A stretch of 17,729 nucleotides of DNA from an uncultured Desulfobacterium sp. Lineage in GTDB: Bacteria; Desulfobacterota; Desulfobacteria; Desulfobacterales; Desulfobacteraceae. Positions 7,189 to 14,097 of the stretch are shown here, in pieces (position 1 is the stretch's first letter; each line of letters starts with the position of its first letter). The position numbers and the translations under genes are program-made. The stretch lies in contig CAKZLA010000340.1 in assembly GCA_937124525.1 (NCBI GenBank), positions 1-17,729 on the forward strand, read 5' to 3'. Under the pieces are notes generated by a model. It made no database searches. It was not told the DNA's origin and worked only from the letters and a program-made list of their open reading frames with translations.

Positions 7189-7201
7189 GACAGAAATGGC
7201 C

Positions 7202-7534
7202 TTAGTTTTCAAATGTAAGGGTGGCATCCTTTGGCAATGCGAGCCCCACGCTCACCTCCAATGTTTTCAGCACCCCTCCAATCACCGGGCAGGAAACATG
7301 CGGAATAGTCTTCAGAGACACGTCCAGTACCTGGGAGTTCAAAGTTCCCGTTTTTTTATCCTTGAACAATTCGGTCATCACATTGATCTCTTTGCCCCCC
7401 AGCACCTCATTAACCCTTTTCCAGTTGGGGCATTCACTCTCAATGTTGACCATGGCCTTGTATCCCCCGTTATCTTCTCCTTGCACCACGGTTGTAAATC
7501 CACAAATACCAGCAAAAATTTTCATTGTCGTCAT
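7202..7534 (-). CDS. Small three-cysteine protein (DUF6951-like), function unknown
   Basis: A 110-residue soluble protein without signal peptide or membrane helix. The start at 7534 follows TGGAG about 9 nt upstream; Met4 is an alternative. Notable are FAGICGF (7-13), IESECPNW (31-38) and SCPVIGGVLKTLEVSVGLAL (81-100), giving cysteines 11, 35 and 82. This pattern resembles small conserved proteins of anaerobes that I recall as DUF6951, but the name is from memory. The spaced cysteines could bind a metal or form a redox site; this is inference. It sits on the minus strand between the TPR gene and the DUF4197 gene, with a hairpin on each side. The residues after Met1 (MTTMKIFAGICGF) are typical of a cytoplasmic protein. 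Confidence 0.75.
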   Translation of the reverse strand: MTTMKIFAGICGFTTVVQGEDNGGYKAMVNIESECPNWKRVNEVLGGKEINVMTELFKDKKTGTLNSQVLDVSLKTIPHVSCPVIGGVLKTLEVSVGLALPKDATLTFEN

Positions 7535-7554
7535 TTTATTTTTCTCCAGCTCTT

Positions 7555-7580
7555 AGAGCCTGATTTTTTAAACAGGCTCT
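7555..7580 (-). promoter_or_regulatory. Leader hairpin before the three-cysteine gene
   Basis: AGAGCCTG (7555-7562) and CAGGCTCT (7573-7580) form a perfect 8-bp stem with a 10-nt loop. On the minus strand it precedes the ribosome site by a few bases. GCTCT-T-AGAGC at 7550-7560 overlaps it, so two mutually exclusive pairings are possible. It could also be the trailing terminator of the TPR gene, but no U-run follows it on the minus strand. Confidence 0.45.
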
Positions 7581-7720
7581 TAAATTTATCTTCATCTTCT
7601 ATGATCGCCGCCAAATGTCTTAGAAATCCTTATCTCTGAGTTTCGTGTTATATTTGGGTAAAAAAATCAGAAACCCACTTTGGTTCCGGCTTGTCCAAAT
7701 CAGAGAATCAGCAATTTTTT

Positions 7721-8974
7721 CTATTTCACCTGCAATTCCCGGGCAAAGGACTTGAAACGTCGGGCCTCTCCATCATTGCCAAGGTGATCATAAATGGCAC
7801 CCACATTTTCATAGTACAATTCCCTGTCATCCGGGTCTTCGGCCACCAGATCAAGGTAAACATCAATAATCTGGGGGGTCATTACTCCAGAGGCAAATCC
7901 CGCATGGGCAAATCTACGTTTCAGGTCCATGTCCGGTCTCTGGCCGCATCCGCTGCAGGTAGCCATGAGCCCGGCGTAGAGTTGAAAGGCCCTGTCTGGA
8001 TTTCCCTGGGTTTGATAAATTGCTGCCAAAGCCCTGACAAGTGAGTCATCCATTCCATTTCGCTCCAGAGTGCCCTGGTATAATTTTTCAGCTTGGTCTA
8101 ATTTTCCTTCCAGGCACCAGGTTTCACCCTTGAGCAGCACCATGGGAACCCACTGAGCAATGGATTCAGGACAAGTGTCCAATATATTGTGGGCCCGGTC
8201 AAAAGCCTTTTTCATCCACAGCACCTCGCACAAGACATAATATCCCCTCACTGAAAGGGGACACCACTCCAGAAAATCCATCAAAAAAATCTCGGCCCGG
8301 TCAAGTTCCCCAAGATTGAGCAAGGCTGTCCCCAGCTCCAGCCCAATGTAATTTTCAGTGGAAGAGTTGACCTCACAGGCCTCTTCCAATGCGCTGACCG
8401 CCCCTTGAAAATCCCCAGCATTCAAGGCAACAATTCCCTGGGCAAAGGCCTTGCCATATTCGCCATAGGCAGCCTGCTCCTCCTGGGAAAGTGTGCTGAG
8501 TATCACCTCAAAGGTTTCAAGATCATCCCCATTGTTAAAGGCCATGTCAGGAGACCATGTGTCTGAGGGTTCACTGCCGGTTCCGACACCCCCTTGGTCA
8601 GAAGCCCCATGTTCCGGCCCAGAGGAAGAGTCACAACGGTTCAACCCCGCCTCAATCTCCTGGATCAGTCCGGGGGCTGTGCTCAGCTCAAGGGCCAGGG
8701 TCAAAATATCATGGGCCTCCTGGTGGCACCCGGATTCCAGAAGTTCATTTCCCTTGTCCAGATGCTGCCGGGACAGGGCCTCACAACTATGATTGATTTT
8801 CAGATCCAATTTTTTTAAAAAATCCCGGGCCTGGGCCGGTTTTTTTGCATGGCGGGACCTTGCCTTTTCATAGTTAATTTTTGCAAGGCCAAATTGCCCT
8901 TGTTCAAACAAAATATCCCCATTTTCCATCAGCACTTCGGGTGTTTTCCCCGATAAGAAACTGAAAAATCCCAT
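7721..8974 (-). CDS. TPR-repeat protein
   Basis: A 417-residue protein starting at 8974 after a GGAGAAACAGG ribosome site on the minus strand. It has no signal peptide. Helix-pair repeats of the TPR type begin at about residue 18 (NGDILFEQGQFGLAKINYEKA). They resume in AYGEYGKAFAQGIVALNAGDFQGAVSALEEA, in the LGTALLNLGELDRAEIFL unit, and in KGETWCLEGKLDQAEKLYQ, ALAAIYQTQGNPDRAFQLY and NVGAIYDHLGNDGEARRF near the C-terminus. A polar, glycine- and acid-rich linker (about 112-150) separates the first unit from the rest. TPRs bind proteins; the partner cannot be read from the sequence. A CSGCG motif occurs near residue 350. The gene lies upstream of the three-cysteine gene on the same strand with a 186-bp gap, so an operon is possible but not clear. 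Confidence 0.82.
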   Translation of the reverse strand: MGFFSFLSGKTPEVLMENGDILFEQGQFGLAKINYEKARSRHAKKPAQARDFLKKLDLKINHSCEALSRQHLDKGNELLESGCHQEAHDILTLALELSTAPGLIQEIEAGLNRCDSSSGPEHGASDQGGVGTGSEPSDTWSPDMAFNNGDDLETFEVILSTLSQEEQAAYGEYGKAFAQGIVALNAGDFQGAVSALEEACEVNSSTENYIGLELGTALLNLGELDRAEIFLMDFLEWCPLSVRGYYVLCEVLWMKKAFDRAHNILDTCPESIAQWVPMVLLKGETWCLEGKLDQAEKLYQGTLERNGMDDSLVRALAAIYQTQGNPDRAFQLYAGLMATCSGCGQRPDMDLKRRFAHAGFASGVMTPQIIDVYLDLVAEDPDDRELYYENVGAIYDHLGNDGEARRFKSFARELQVK

Positions 8975-9407
8975 CCTGTTTCTCCATTTTTGCGGAATGT
9001 TTTTTCCACATCAAATATTCGTCATCCGCCATCATTTCACATCCTTCAGGCAGTATCACAATGCCAGCTGTTTCGCCACAATTCAAGGACTCTATAGCTT
9101 TTTGGGGCTCCTTTTATTTTCCAACTGATACTTAACAATTCCCCCCTCATCACTAACAGTCCCCCATAAATTTGTAAAGCGGCAAAAAGAACCCTGACAA
9201 AAACCATCCCCCCTAAAAAAAACAAAAGATTTTCCCCACCCCATCAGGGGGCAGGAAAAATCTTTTCGGTTAAATACAAGTCAAGCTCAAGATGTTGACC
9301 ATTACGAATCTACCTTTTTCGTATCCATCCAGTTTCAGGTAAAAAATGGCTGGAAATGGCATCAGTAACCACAAAAATCATGATTCCCTTATGCCCGGTA
9401 GCACCGG
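8975..9407. other. Gene-free stretch between TPR and BCCT genes
   Basis: About 430 bases with no convincing gene. It holds the ribosome site of the TPR gene (near 8981-8986), a strong terminator for the BCCT gene (9224-9266) and AT-rich sequence. On the minus strand a 23-codon frame beginning MIFVVTDAI ends about 9318, and a TTG-started 60-codon frame overlaps the TPR start; neither is supported. Confidence 0.6.
9224..9266 (-). terminator. Strong intrinsic terminator of the BCCT gene (bidirectional)
   Basis: An AT-rich outer stem (AAAAGATTTTCC pairing with GGAAAAATCTTTT) encloses a C-rich/G-rich inner stem (CCCC/GGGG) and a short loop near ATCA. A-tracts on one side and T-tracts on the other make it usable on both strands. 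It lies about 140 bases after the stop of the minus-strand transporter gene. Confidence 0.8.
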
Positions 9408-10955
9408 TTACTCATCTAAATTGGGTGGATTATAAAGATCAAACCCTGGTTCTTTTCTGATACTTCGTAAAAAGGCTATGACCATTAACACCATGAGAAT
9501 CATGAAGGGAAAAGAGACCACAAAGGAGACCGTCTGAATGGCCTTTAATCCCCCGGCAAGCAGCAGCATGGCCGCAATGGTGGAACACAGCAGTCCCCAA
9601 AAAATTTTAAGTCCATTCTTGGGATCAAGACTGCCACCGGAACTCATCATACCCACCACATAGGTGGCGGAATCCGCAGAGGTGACAAAAAAGATGGAAA
9701 CAATAATCATGGAAAGCAATGACAGCACGCCCCCCATGGGGTATTGATCAAACAAAACGAAAATAGCCATGGTAACATCTTTGAATGTGGCATCGGCAAT
9801 GCCCACGGCACCATTGGCAAGTTCCAGACTGATGGCGGAACCTCCCAAAATACTGAACCAGATGGCGCACAGCAAAGTCGGAGCCAGAAGCGCACCCAAT
9901 ACAAACTCACGGATGGACCGTCCCCTTGAAATTCTGGCAATAAAAGCCCCCACAAAAGGGGCCCAGGTCAACCACCATGCCCAATAAAAAATAGTCCAGG
10001 CACCCACCCAGTCATACCCGGCATGTTTTTCCACCCCACCCGTGGTATCCATGAAAAAACTGAGCCACACAATATTTTGAAAATAGTTTCCCAAAGATTC
10101 AAGCAGGGTCTGAAGAATGTAGATGGTGGGACCGATGAACAGCATTAGAAGCATCAACCCAAAGGCCAGAACCATGTTTATGCTGGAAAGAATTTTAATG
10201 CCCTTGCTGACACCGGTCACGGCGGAAATAATATAAAGCACCGTCACAACCACAATAATAATGATGGAAACCGTTGTGGTATTGGGAATCCCATAAAGTT
10301 TATTGAGCCCGGTGGACACCTGCATGGCACCCAGTCCCAGCGAGGTGGCCACACCAAAAAGCGTCACCACCACGGCCAGGGTATCAATGGATTTACCGAT
10401 GATTCCCTTAACGCCCTTGATGCCGATGAGGGGCTTTAAAATATAACTTAGCAGGGCAGGATTCCCTTTTCGAAAATGGGAATATGCCAACAACATGGCC
10501 ACCACTGCATAACAGGCCCAGGGATGGAGTCCCCAATGGAAAAACACCGTCCGCATGGCATCTGCCGCTGCCTGGGGGGTTTTGGGTTCGGCAAAGGGGG
10601 GGCCTGCAAAATGGTAAATGGGTTCGGCAACCCCCCAAAATACCAGACCGATGCCCATGCCAGCGGCAAACAGCATGGAAAACCAGGTCATGAGCGTGAA
10701 CTCTGGTTCTTCATCGTCCTTTCCAAGCTTGACATTCCCATAGCGACTGAAGGCCATACTAAAACAGAACACCACAAAGCCAGCCACACATAACAGGTAG
10801 GCCCATCCAAAATTATTAATAAAAAATTTAAACAAGGTGTCAAACAGGCCTTTTACACCTTCCGGTGAAATCATAGTTGCCACGATAAAAGCAGCGCAAC
10901 AGAGCACCGAGGTGATGGTGATGCCCTTGTCAATGGTGTTGGATTGTTCCGCCAT
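9408..10955 (-). CDS. BCCT family betaine/carnitine/choline-type transporter
   Basis: A 515-residue inner-membrane secondary transporter of the BCCT family, close to the usual 500-550 residues. The start at 10955 follows AGGAGT at a 7-nt spacing on the minus strand. About twelve hydrophobic segments are spread over the length. Family hallmarks: GMGIGLVFWGVAEP (99-112), ATSLGLGAMQV (203-213) and the signature WTIFYWAWWLTWAPF (320-334), followed by ARISRGRSIREF. GMGIG is the form found in sodium-coupled members such as BetP, so Na+ symport of a quaternary amine (glycine betaine or similar) is the likely activity; the exact substrate is inferred. Its C-terminal tail is short, without the long osmosensing extension of BetP. 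It appears monocistronic. Upstream is repeat module 1 copy 2, ending close to its leader. Confidence 0.95.
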   Translation of the reverse strand: MAEQSNTIDKGITITSVLCCAAFIVATMISPEGVKGLFDTLFKFFINNFGWAYLLCVAGFVVFCFSMAFSRYGNVKLGKDDEEPEFTLMTWFSMLFAAGMGIGLVFWGVAEPIYHFAGPPFAEPKTPQAAADAMRTVFFHWGLHPWACYAVVAMLLAYSHFRKGNPALLSYILKPLIGIKGVKGIIGKSIDTLAVVVTLFGVATSLGLGAMQVSTGLNKLYGIPNTTTVSIIIIVVVTVLYIISAVTGVSKGIKILSSINMVLAFGLMLLMLFIGPTIYILQTLLESLGNYFQNIVWLSFFMDTTGGVEKHAGYDWVGAWTIFYWAWWLTWAPFVGAFIARISRGRSIREFVLGALLAPTLLCAIWFSILGGSAISLELANGAVGIADATFKDVTMAIFVLFDQYPMGGVLSLLSMIIVSIFFVTSADSATYVVGMMSSGGSLDPKNGLKIFWGLLCSTIAAMLLLAGGLKAIQTVSFVVSFPFMILMVLMVIAFLRSIRKEPGFDLYNPPNLDE

Positions 10956-11012
10956 TTAATACTCCTGATGGTTGAGTTTATTGGTATCCTTCATTTTAAT
11001 TTACACTTATTT

Positions 11013-11087
11013 GGAGCAAAAACTCCATTTTTCGGAAATCATTCACCAGAGAGTGCAAAGTACTTTTAGTATGATATGAAAGATGCC
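11013..11087 (+). repeat. Intergenic repeat module 1, copy 2
   Basis: Ungapped 75-nt match to 2701-2775 (58 identical by eye), same orientation. It begins about 57 bp upstream of the BCCT start codon, so it may overlap the transporter promoter, and it is followed after 18 bases by module 2 copy B. Confidence 0.8.
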
Positions 11088-11105
11088 AGTTTATTTTATA
11101 TAAAG

Positions 11106-11192
11106 CTCCGCATAAGCTACTGCAATAATTATAGTTTCGCTTTTCGTTATGGGTGGGCCGGTTCCAGAATACGATCTGCCCGTGGCAGCTAT
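11106..11192 (+). repeat. Intergenic repeat module 2, copy B
   Basis: The reverse complement aligns with 13290-13375 over 86 positions with one gap and about 19 mismatches by eye. The shared blocks include CTGCCACGGGCAGA, CGTATTC, AACGAAAA, GAAACT, AATTATT and GCGGAG. A 50-nt part also aligns with 3915-3964. The CTGCC-ACG-GGCAG hairpin is intact in reverse complement. Confidence 0.8.
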
Positions 11193-11795
11193 AAAGGCAT
11201 TCAATTGAAATATATTTTACCCATTGCATGCAAAATTTTTAACCACCCATTCCGTGGAAATCCCAGTCATTGCGAATGAACGACTAACTGTTAGGAACTC
11301 ATTATGTCCACAACGTACTAATGCAATGTTTTATATTTGTCAACCCTCTTTTTGAAAGCTGTTATCACAACTATACCCCGTCGTCCAGACCCACAGATTA
11401 AAAAATATTTTATTTAAAGTGACTTACCTATACATCAAATTACGAAATGATATATTTTAATTCCCTAAAATTTTAACATAAAATCGGAATATTTGATCAA
11501 TAAACCGCAAGATGAGGTGCTGGCCGAATATTTACCCGGGAAAAATTCGCAGAGTTTGTCACCTTACTGACCTGATTTTACTTTAATCTCTTGATTATTG
11601 TGAACAAATAAAATACTCACAGGGTGCACCGTCAAAAAAACAAGAATCCGTGGCATCCTTCAAAAATACTTTAAAATTGCTTAGGACATTCCCTATTTGC
11701 GGGGCTTTTTCACAAAAGACTCGTACTTTCAGACTCATACAAAGGATGTCGAATATCTGCATACTCATCTTCATTTAAATACACAGGAGCATCTG
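11193..11795. other. AT-rich gene-free stretch before the DMT gene
   Basis: About 600 bases without a supported gene; it is markedly richer in A and T than the coding neighbours. Only short frames occur. One at 11496-11570 reads INKPQDEVLAEYLPGKNSQS and then stops; it looks coding-like and could be a gene relic, but it is too short to assign. A TTGCATGCAA palindrome occurs near 11224-11233. The ribosome site of the DMT gene is at 11785-11789. Confidence 0.5.
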
Positions 11796-12233
11796 ATGTC
11801 AAATCATGTTGTACTTGCACTCATTTCTGCCCTGGGCGGCATTATGGTGTCATTGCAGGCCCAGCTAATGGGGATCATGGACAAGCAGATGGGGACACTG
11901 GAGAGTGTTTTCATCACCTATGGCCTAGGTGGACTCATCATTGGTGGCGCCATGCTGTTTTACCGTGGGGGCAATCTTGCAGCCTATGCGTCGGTACCAT
12001 GGTACACTTTGTTAACAGGCCTCATGGGCCTCATCATTGTGGGAGCCATCGGGTATACCTCCCCCCGGCTGGGTCTGGTTCCTGCCCTGACCATTCTTGT
12101 AATGGCCCAGTTTGCGGCGGCGGCCCTGATTGATCATTTTGGCATGCTGGGTGCTGAAATCCGTCCCCTGACGCTTATCCGGGGATCTGGGATTTTGGTC
12201 ATGCTGCTGGGAATATGGATGACGCTGAGGTGA
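11796..12233 (+). CDS. DMT-superfamily (YdcZ/DUF606) membrane protein
   Basis: A 145-residue hydrophobic protein matching the single-domain, roughly 140-150-residue DUF606/YdcZ branch of the drug/metabolite transporter superfamily. The start at 11796 follows AGGAG (11785-11789) at 6 nt; the frame extends back to 11697 without a ribosome site and with polar residues foreign to the family. About five helices are visible: SNHVVLALISALGGIMVSLQ (2-21), a segment near 38-58 around GGLIIGGAMLFY, 68-90, 92-116 with ALTILVMAQFAAAALIDHFG, and the C-terminal RGSGILVMLLGIWMTLR. Such short DMT proteins often work as pairs; here there is only one. Substrate unknown. A hairpin terminator follows about 100 bases downstream. 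Confidence 0.87.
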   Translation: MSNHVVLALISALGGIMVSLQAQLMGIMDKQMGTLESVFITYGLGGLIIGGAMLFYRGGNLAAYASVPWYTLLTGLMGLIIVGAIGYTSPRLGLVPALTILVMAQFAAAALIDHFGMLGAEIRPLTLIRGSGILVMLLGIWMTLR

Positions 12234-12335
12234 GCTTAAACCATGGCTGAAAAATCAATACTGACTTTTCAGATAAAAAATGCCATAATATTAAGCTGTG
12301 CATCAATCAGGGCGTGGTTTAGGAATTGAGTCGGC

Positions 12336-12375
12336 ACCCCCAGCTAAGAACTCCGGGGGGTCTTGTCGATTTTTA
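12336..12375 (+). terminator. Intrinsic terminator downstream of the DMT gene
   Basis: ACCCCC (12336-12341) pairs with GGGGGT (12356-12361) across a 14-nt loop; a T-rich stretch ending in a run of five T (about 12371-12375) follows. It separates the DMT gene from the GAF-ANTAR gene. Confidence 0.55.
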
Positions 12376-12414
12376 TAAAATGGGCTCAATCACCGCATCG
12401 CCACCCCAACCAAT

Positions 12415-12443
12415 TTGACTCCAATCAATTGGAATCAGGTAAT
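12415..12443 (+). promoter_or_regulatory. Predicted promoter of the GAF-ANTAR gene with a dyad operator in the spacer
   Basis: TTGACT (12415-12420), 17 bases, then GGTAAT (12438-12443) resembles a sigma-70 promoter. The dyad GACTCCAAT / ATTGGAATC (12417-12425 and 12428-12436), nine positions per arm with one mismatch around a 2-nt centre, occupies the spacer and overlaps the -35. A protein bound there would block polymerase, so it is a candidate operator. The start codon is 35 bases downstream of the -10. Confidence 0.5.
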
Positions 12444-12478
12444 CAGAGTTAAAAAATAGAATTCACAGGTGACTTCAT

Positions 12479-13210
12479 ATGGAAAAAGACACGCCACAAC
12501 CCTATGACAAGTATATTAAAGCATTAATGGATATCAGCGGAGCCATTACTTCTGATCTCTATCTTGAAGATATTCTTAAACTCACCGTAATGGTCACAGC
12601 CAAGGTAACCGGCGTTGAAATCTGTTCTCTGTGGTTGGTGGATGATAGCTGCCATCCCCCCAAAATTCGCCTTAAGGCCACCCAGGCCTTTGACCGCGAT
12701 TACATTAAAGATCGTTCCCTGAATATGGATGAAGGGGTGGTGGGGGCGGTACTCACTGGAAAGAAACCCATTATCATTGATAATGTACTTGAAGATCATC
12801 GGTTTAAAGAAAAAGACATGGCCCATAAACTGGGGCTAATTTCCATGGTGGGAGTCCCCCTCCAGGTCCTGGATGATCGTATCATTGGGGCACTGAACTG
12901 CTTTACATCCACCTCCCATTGTTTTTCTGACACAGAGGTCAACCTGATCCGCACCGTTGCAAACCAGGCGGCCATTGCCATCTTAAATACCGAATTGATG
13001 GTAAAAACCCAGGTAATTCAAGAAGAGCTTGAAACCAGAAAAATGGTGGAACGTGCCAAGGAAGTGTTAATGATGAGGCAGAAGAAAACCGGAGAACAAG
13101 CTTATCAATGGATACGAAAACGCAGCATGGACACTCGAAAATCCATGAGATTTGTGGCAGAAGCCATCTTGTTATCTGAGGAACTGACCCAGGAATTCAT
13201 CATTCAATAA
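12479..13210 (+). CDS. GAF-ANTAR domain regulator (RNA-binding transcription antiterminator type)
   Basis: A 243-residue cytoplasmic protein. The start is supported by AGGTGA (12467-12472) 6 nt upstream. Residues about 27-171 form a GAF sensor domain, with VEICSLWLVDD, LNMDEGVVGAVLTGKKPIII and a SMVGVPLQV-GALNCF core. A helical linker with EELETRKMVERAKEVLMM leads into an ANTAR domain (about 183-236), whose three-helix pattern is visible in RKRSMDTRKSMRFVAEAILL. ANTAR proteins bind tandem hexaloop RNA hairpins that overlap terminators and so promote readthrough of target leaders; the GAF domain would sense a small ligand or redox state. There is no histidine kinase or receiver domain. No convincing ANTAR target hairpin pair was found nearby. 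Its stop codon is overlapped by a repeat junction. Confidence 0.9.
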   Translation: MEKDTPQPYDKYIKALMDISGAITSDLYLEDILKLTVMVTAKVTGVEICSLWLVDDSCHPPKIRLKATQAFDRDYIKDRSLNMDEGVVGAVLTGKKPIIIDNVLEDHRFKEKDMAHKLGLISMVGVPLQVLDDRIIGALNCFTSTSHCFSDTEVNLIRTVANQAAIAILNTELMVKTQVIQEELETRKMVERAKEVLMMRQKKTGEQAYQWIRKRSMDTRKSMRFVAEAILLSEELTQEFIIQ

Positions 13211-13285
13211 CTGCCAACAAATAATGAAAATGGTACTATACCGCCCCGACGGGGGCTCTGTTGTCGGTACTTTAATGCTGTATTT
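13207..13285 (-). repeat. Intergenic repeat module 3, copy 3
   Basis: Core 13226-13260 is the reverse complement match of 2006-2040 (29 of 35). The hairpin stem differs from copy 1 by a T-A to C-G compensatory pair. The unit is flanked on the plus strand by direct repeats ATAACTGCC at 13207-13215 and 13290-13298; the first overlaps the TAA stop of the GAF-ANTAR gene (13208-13210). Confidence 0.75.
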
Positions 13286-13289
13286 TTTT

Positions 13290-13380
13290 ATAACTGCCAC
13301 GGGCAGACCGTATTCGGGATATGGCCTACCACAACGAAAATTGAAACTCCAATTATTACAGCCTATTGGGCGGAGTTTCT
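13290..13380 (-). repeat. Intergenic repeat module 2, copy C
   Basis: Aligns with copy B (reverse complement of 11106-11192) over 86 positions and with copy A (3915-3964) over 50. It contains CTGCC-ACG-GGCAG and a second inverted repeat GAAACTCC (13343-13350) / GGAGTTTC (13372-13379) that is perfect here but imperfect in copy B. It directly adjoins module 3 copy 3. Confidence 0.8.
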
Positions 13381-13500
13381 GTAAGTCCTCAATAAGTTCG
13401 GTTTGAATACCACCCGGCGTTTAAAGGGCTAAATCGGCTTTATAACCCCGGGTTATTGAGAACTTGCGAGTTCCTTATAAAAGATCTTAAAATAATGCCA
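13381..13500. other. Gene-free stretch with paired palindromic ends
   Basis: About 120 bases between repeat copy C and the cold-shock terminator. CTCAATAA (13388-13395) and TTATTGAG (13454-13461) are perfect reverse complements about 60 bases apart, and GAACT-TGCG-AGTTC lies just after. No gene is seen. Confidence 0.45.
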
Positions 13501-13539
13501 AAATAAAAAATCCCTGAACAGAAACCTGTCCAGGGATTT
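13501..13539 (-). terminator. Intrinsic terminator of the cold-shock gene
   Basis: AAATCCCTG (13508-13516) pairs with CAGGGATTT (13531-13539), and ACAG/CTGT continue the stem to an AAAC loop. On the minus strand the stem is followed by T-rich sequence (13510-13501), about 50 bases after the cold-shock stop codon. Confidence 0.88.
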
Positions 13540-13589
13540 AATTTCAGCAAGTCACCAAGATGACTTTAGAGGCCGAGTAAAACGGCTGA

Positions 13590-13790
13590 CTACAATACTG
13601 TTACGTTAGTTGCAGCGGGACCTTTCTGCCCCTCTTCTATGTCAAAGGAGACTCGATCCCCTTCGTTCAGAGACTTAAAGCCCGTTGCATTAATTCCGGT
13701 GTGATGTACAAATACATCTTTTCCGTCTTCTTGTTCAATAAAACCAAAACCCTTAGAGTCGTTAAACCATTTTACAATACCATTAGCCAT
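13590..13790 (-). CDS. Cold-shock domain protein (CspA family)
   Basis: A 66-residue single cold-shock domain, the usual size for CspA-type proteins. The start at 13790 follows AGGAG on the minus strand. RNP1 is KGFGFI (residues 13-18) and RNP2 is DVFVHH (25-30), the nucleic-acid-binding surface of the OB fold; the N-terminal [15 protein letters not shown] is the family signature. Such proteins melt or chaperone RNA and single-stranded DNA in the cytoplasm. A near-consensus promoter about 120 bases upstream gives a long 5' leader, which is common for cold-shock genes and often mediates temperature control. A strong terminator follows, so the gene is monocistronic. Which paralog it is cannot be told from one domain. 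Confidence 0.97.
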   Translation of the reverse strand: MANGIVKWFNDSKGFGFIEQEDGKDVFVHHTGINATGFKSLNEGDRVSFDIEEGQKGPAATNVTVL

Positions 13791-13916
13791 ATTGGCAATC
13801 TCCTGAAAAAAAATATAAAGTAATGCCGGTTTCCAACGTATCCGGTATAATACATGCGATATTATATCTTCTCAAAGGAAACCTATGCGCCTCCATGTAA
13901 TAGCGCAATTTTATAT

Positions 13917-13944
13917 ATTATAAAGAAAGGAAATTAAAAGTCAA
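13917..13944 (-). promoter_or_regulatory. Promoter of the cold-shock gene and start of a long leader
   Basis: Minus-strand -35 TTGACT (13944-13939), a 16-base spacer, and -10 TATAAT (13922-13917). Transcription would start near 13909, giving a leader of about 119 nt up to the start codon at 13790, with GGATACGTTGGAAACC capable of pairing within it. Near-consensus elements and spacing make this the clearest promoter in the window. Confidence 0.75.
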
Positions 13945-14097
13945 CCCCTGATCGCTCTTTTTTCAAATGTTTTCCTTATAATTATCGCAACAAGGAAAGT
14001 TAAACATTCCCCAGAAAAAACACCCATAATTACAGCTGGTTAAAAACGTCACGAATTACGATTGCTGGATGTTAGCGTTTCTCAAATATGATATTGG

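Noticed and set aside
8904..9086. Minus-strand 60-codon frame with TTG start, overlapping the TPR gene start
   Set aside because: TTG start far from the nearest AAGGAG, overlaps a well-supported gene in another frame. The sequence looks faintly protein-like but is too short.
9318..9390. Minus-strand short frame MIFVVTDAI between BCCT stop and terminator
   Set aside because: Only about 23 codons and no ribosome site; probably transcript tail.
11076..11279. Plus-strand frame with AGSRIRSARGSY, similar to the minus frame at 3903-4148
   Set aside because: The similarity comes from the two copies of repeat module 2, not from a gene.
13224..13406. Plus-strand 60-codon frame after the GAF-ANTAR gene
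   Set aside because: It lies wholly within repeat modules 3 and 2; no ribosome site and no coding pattern.
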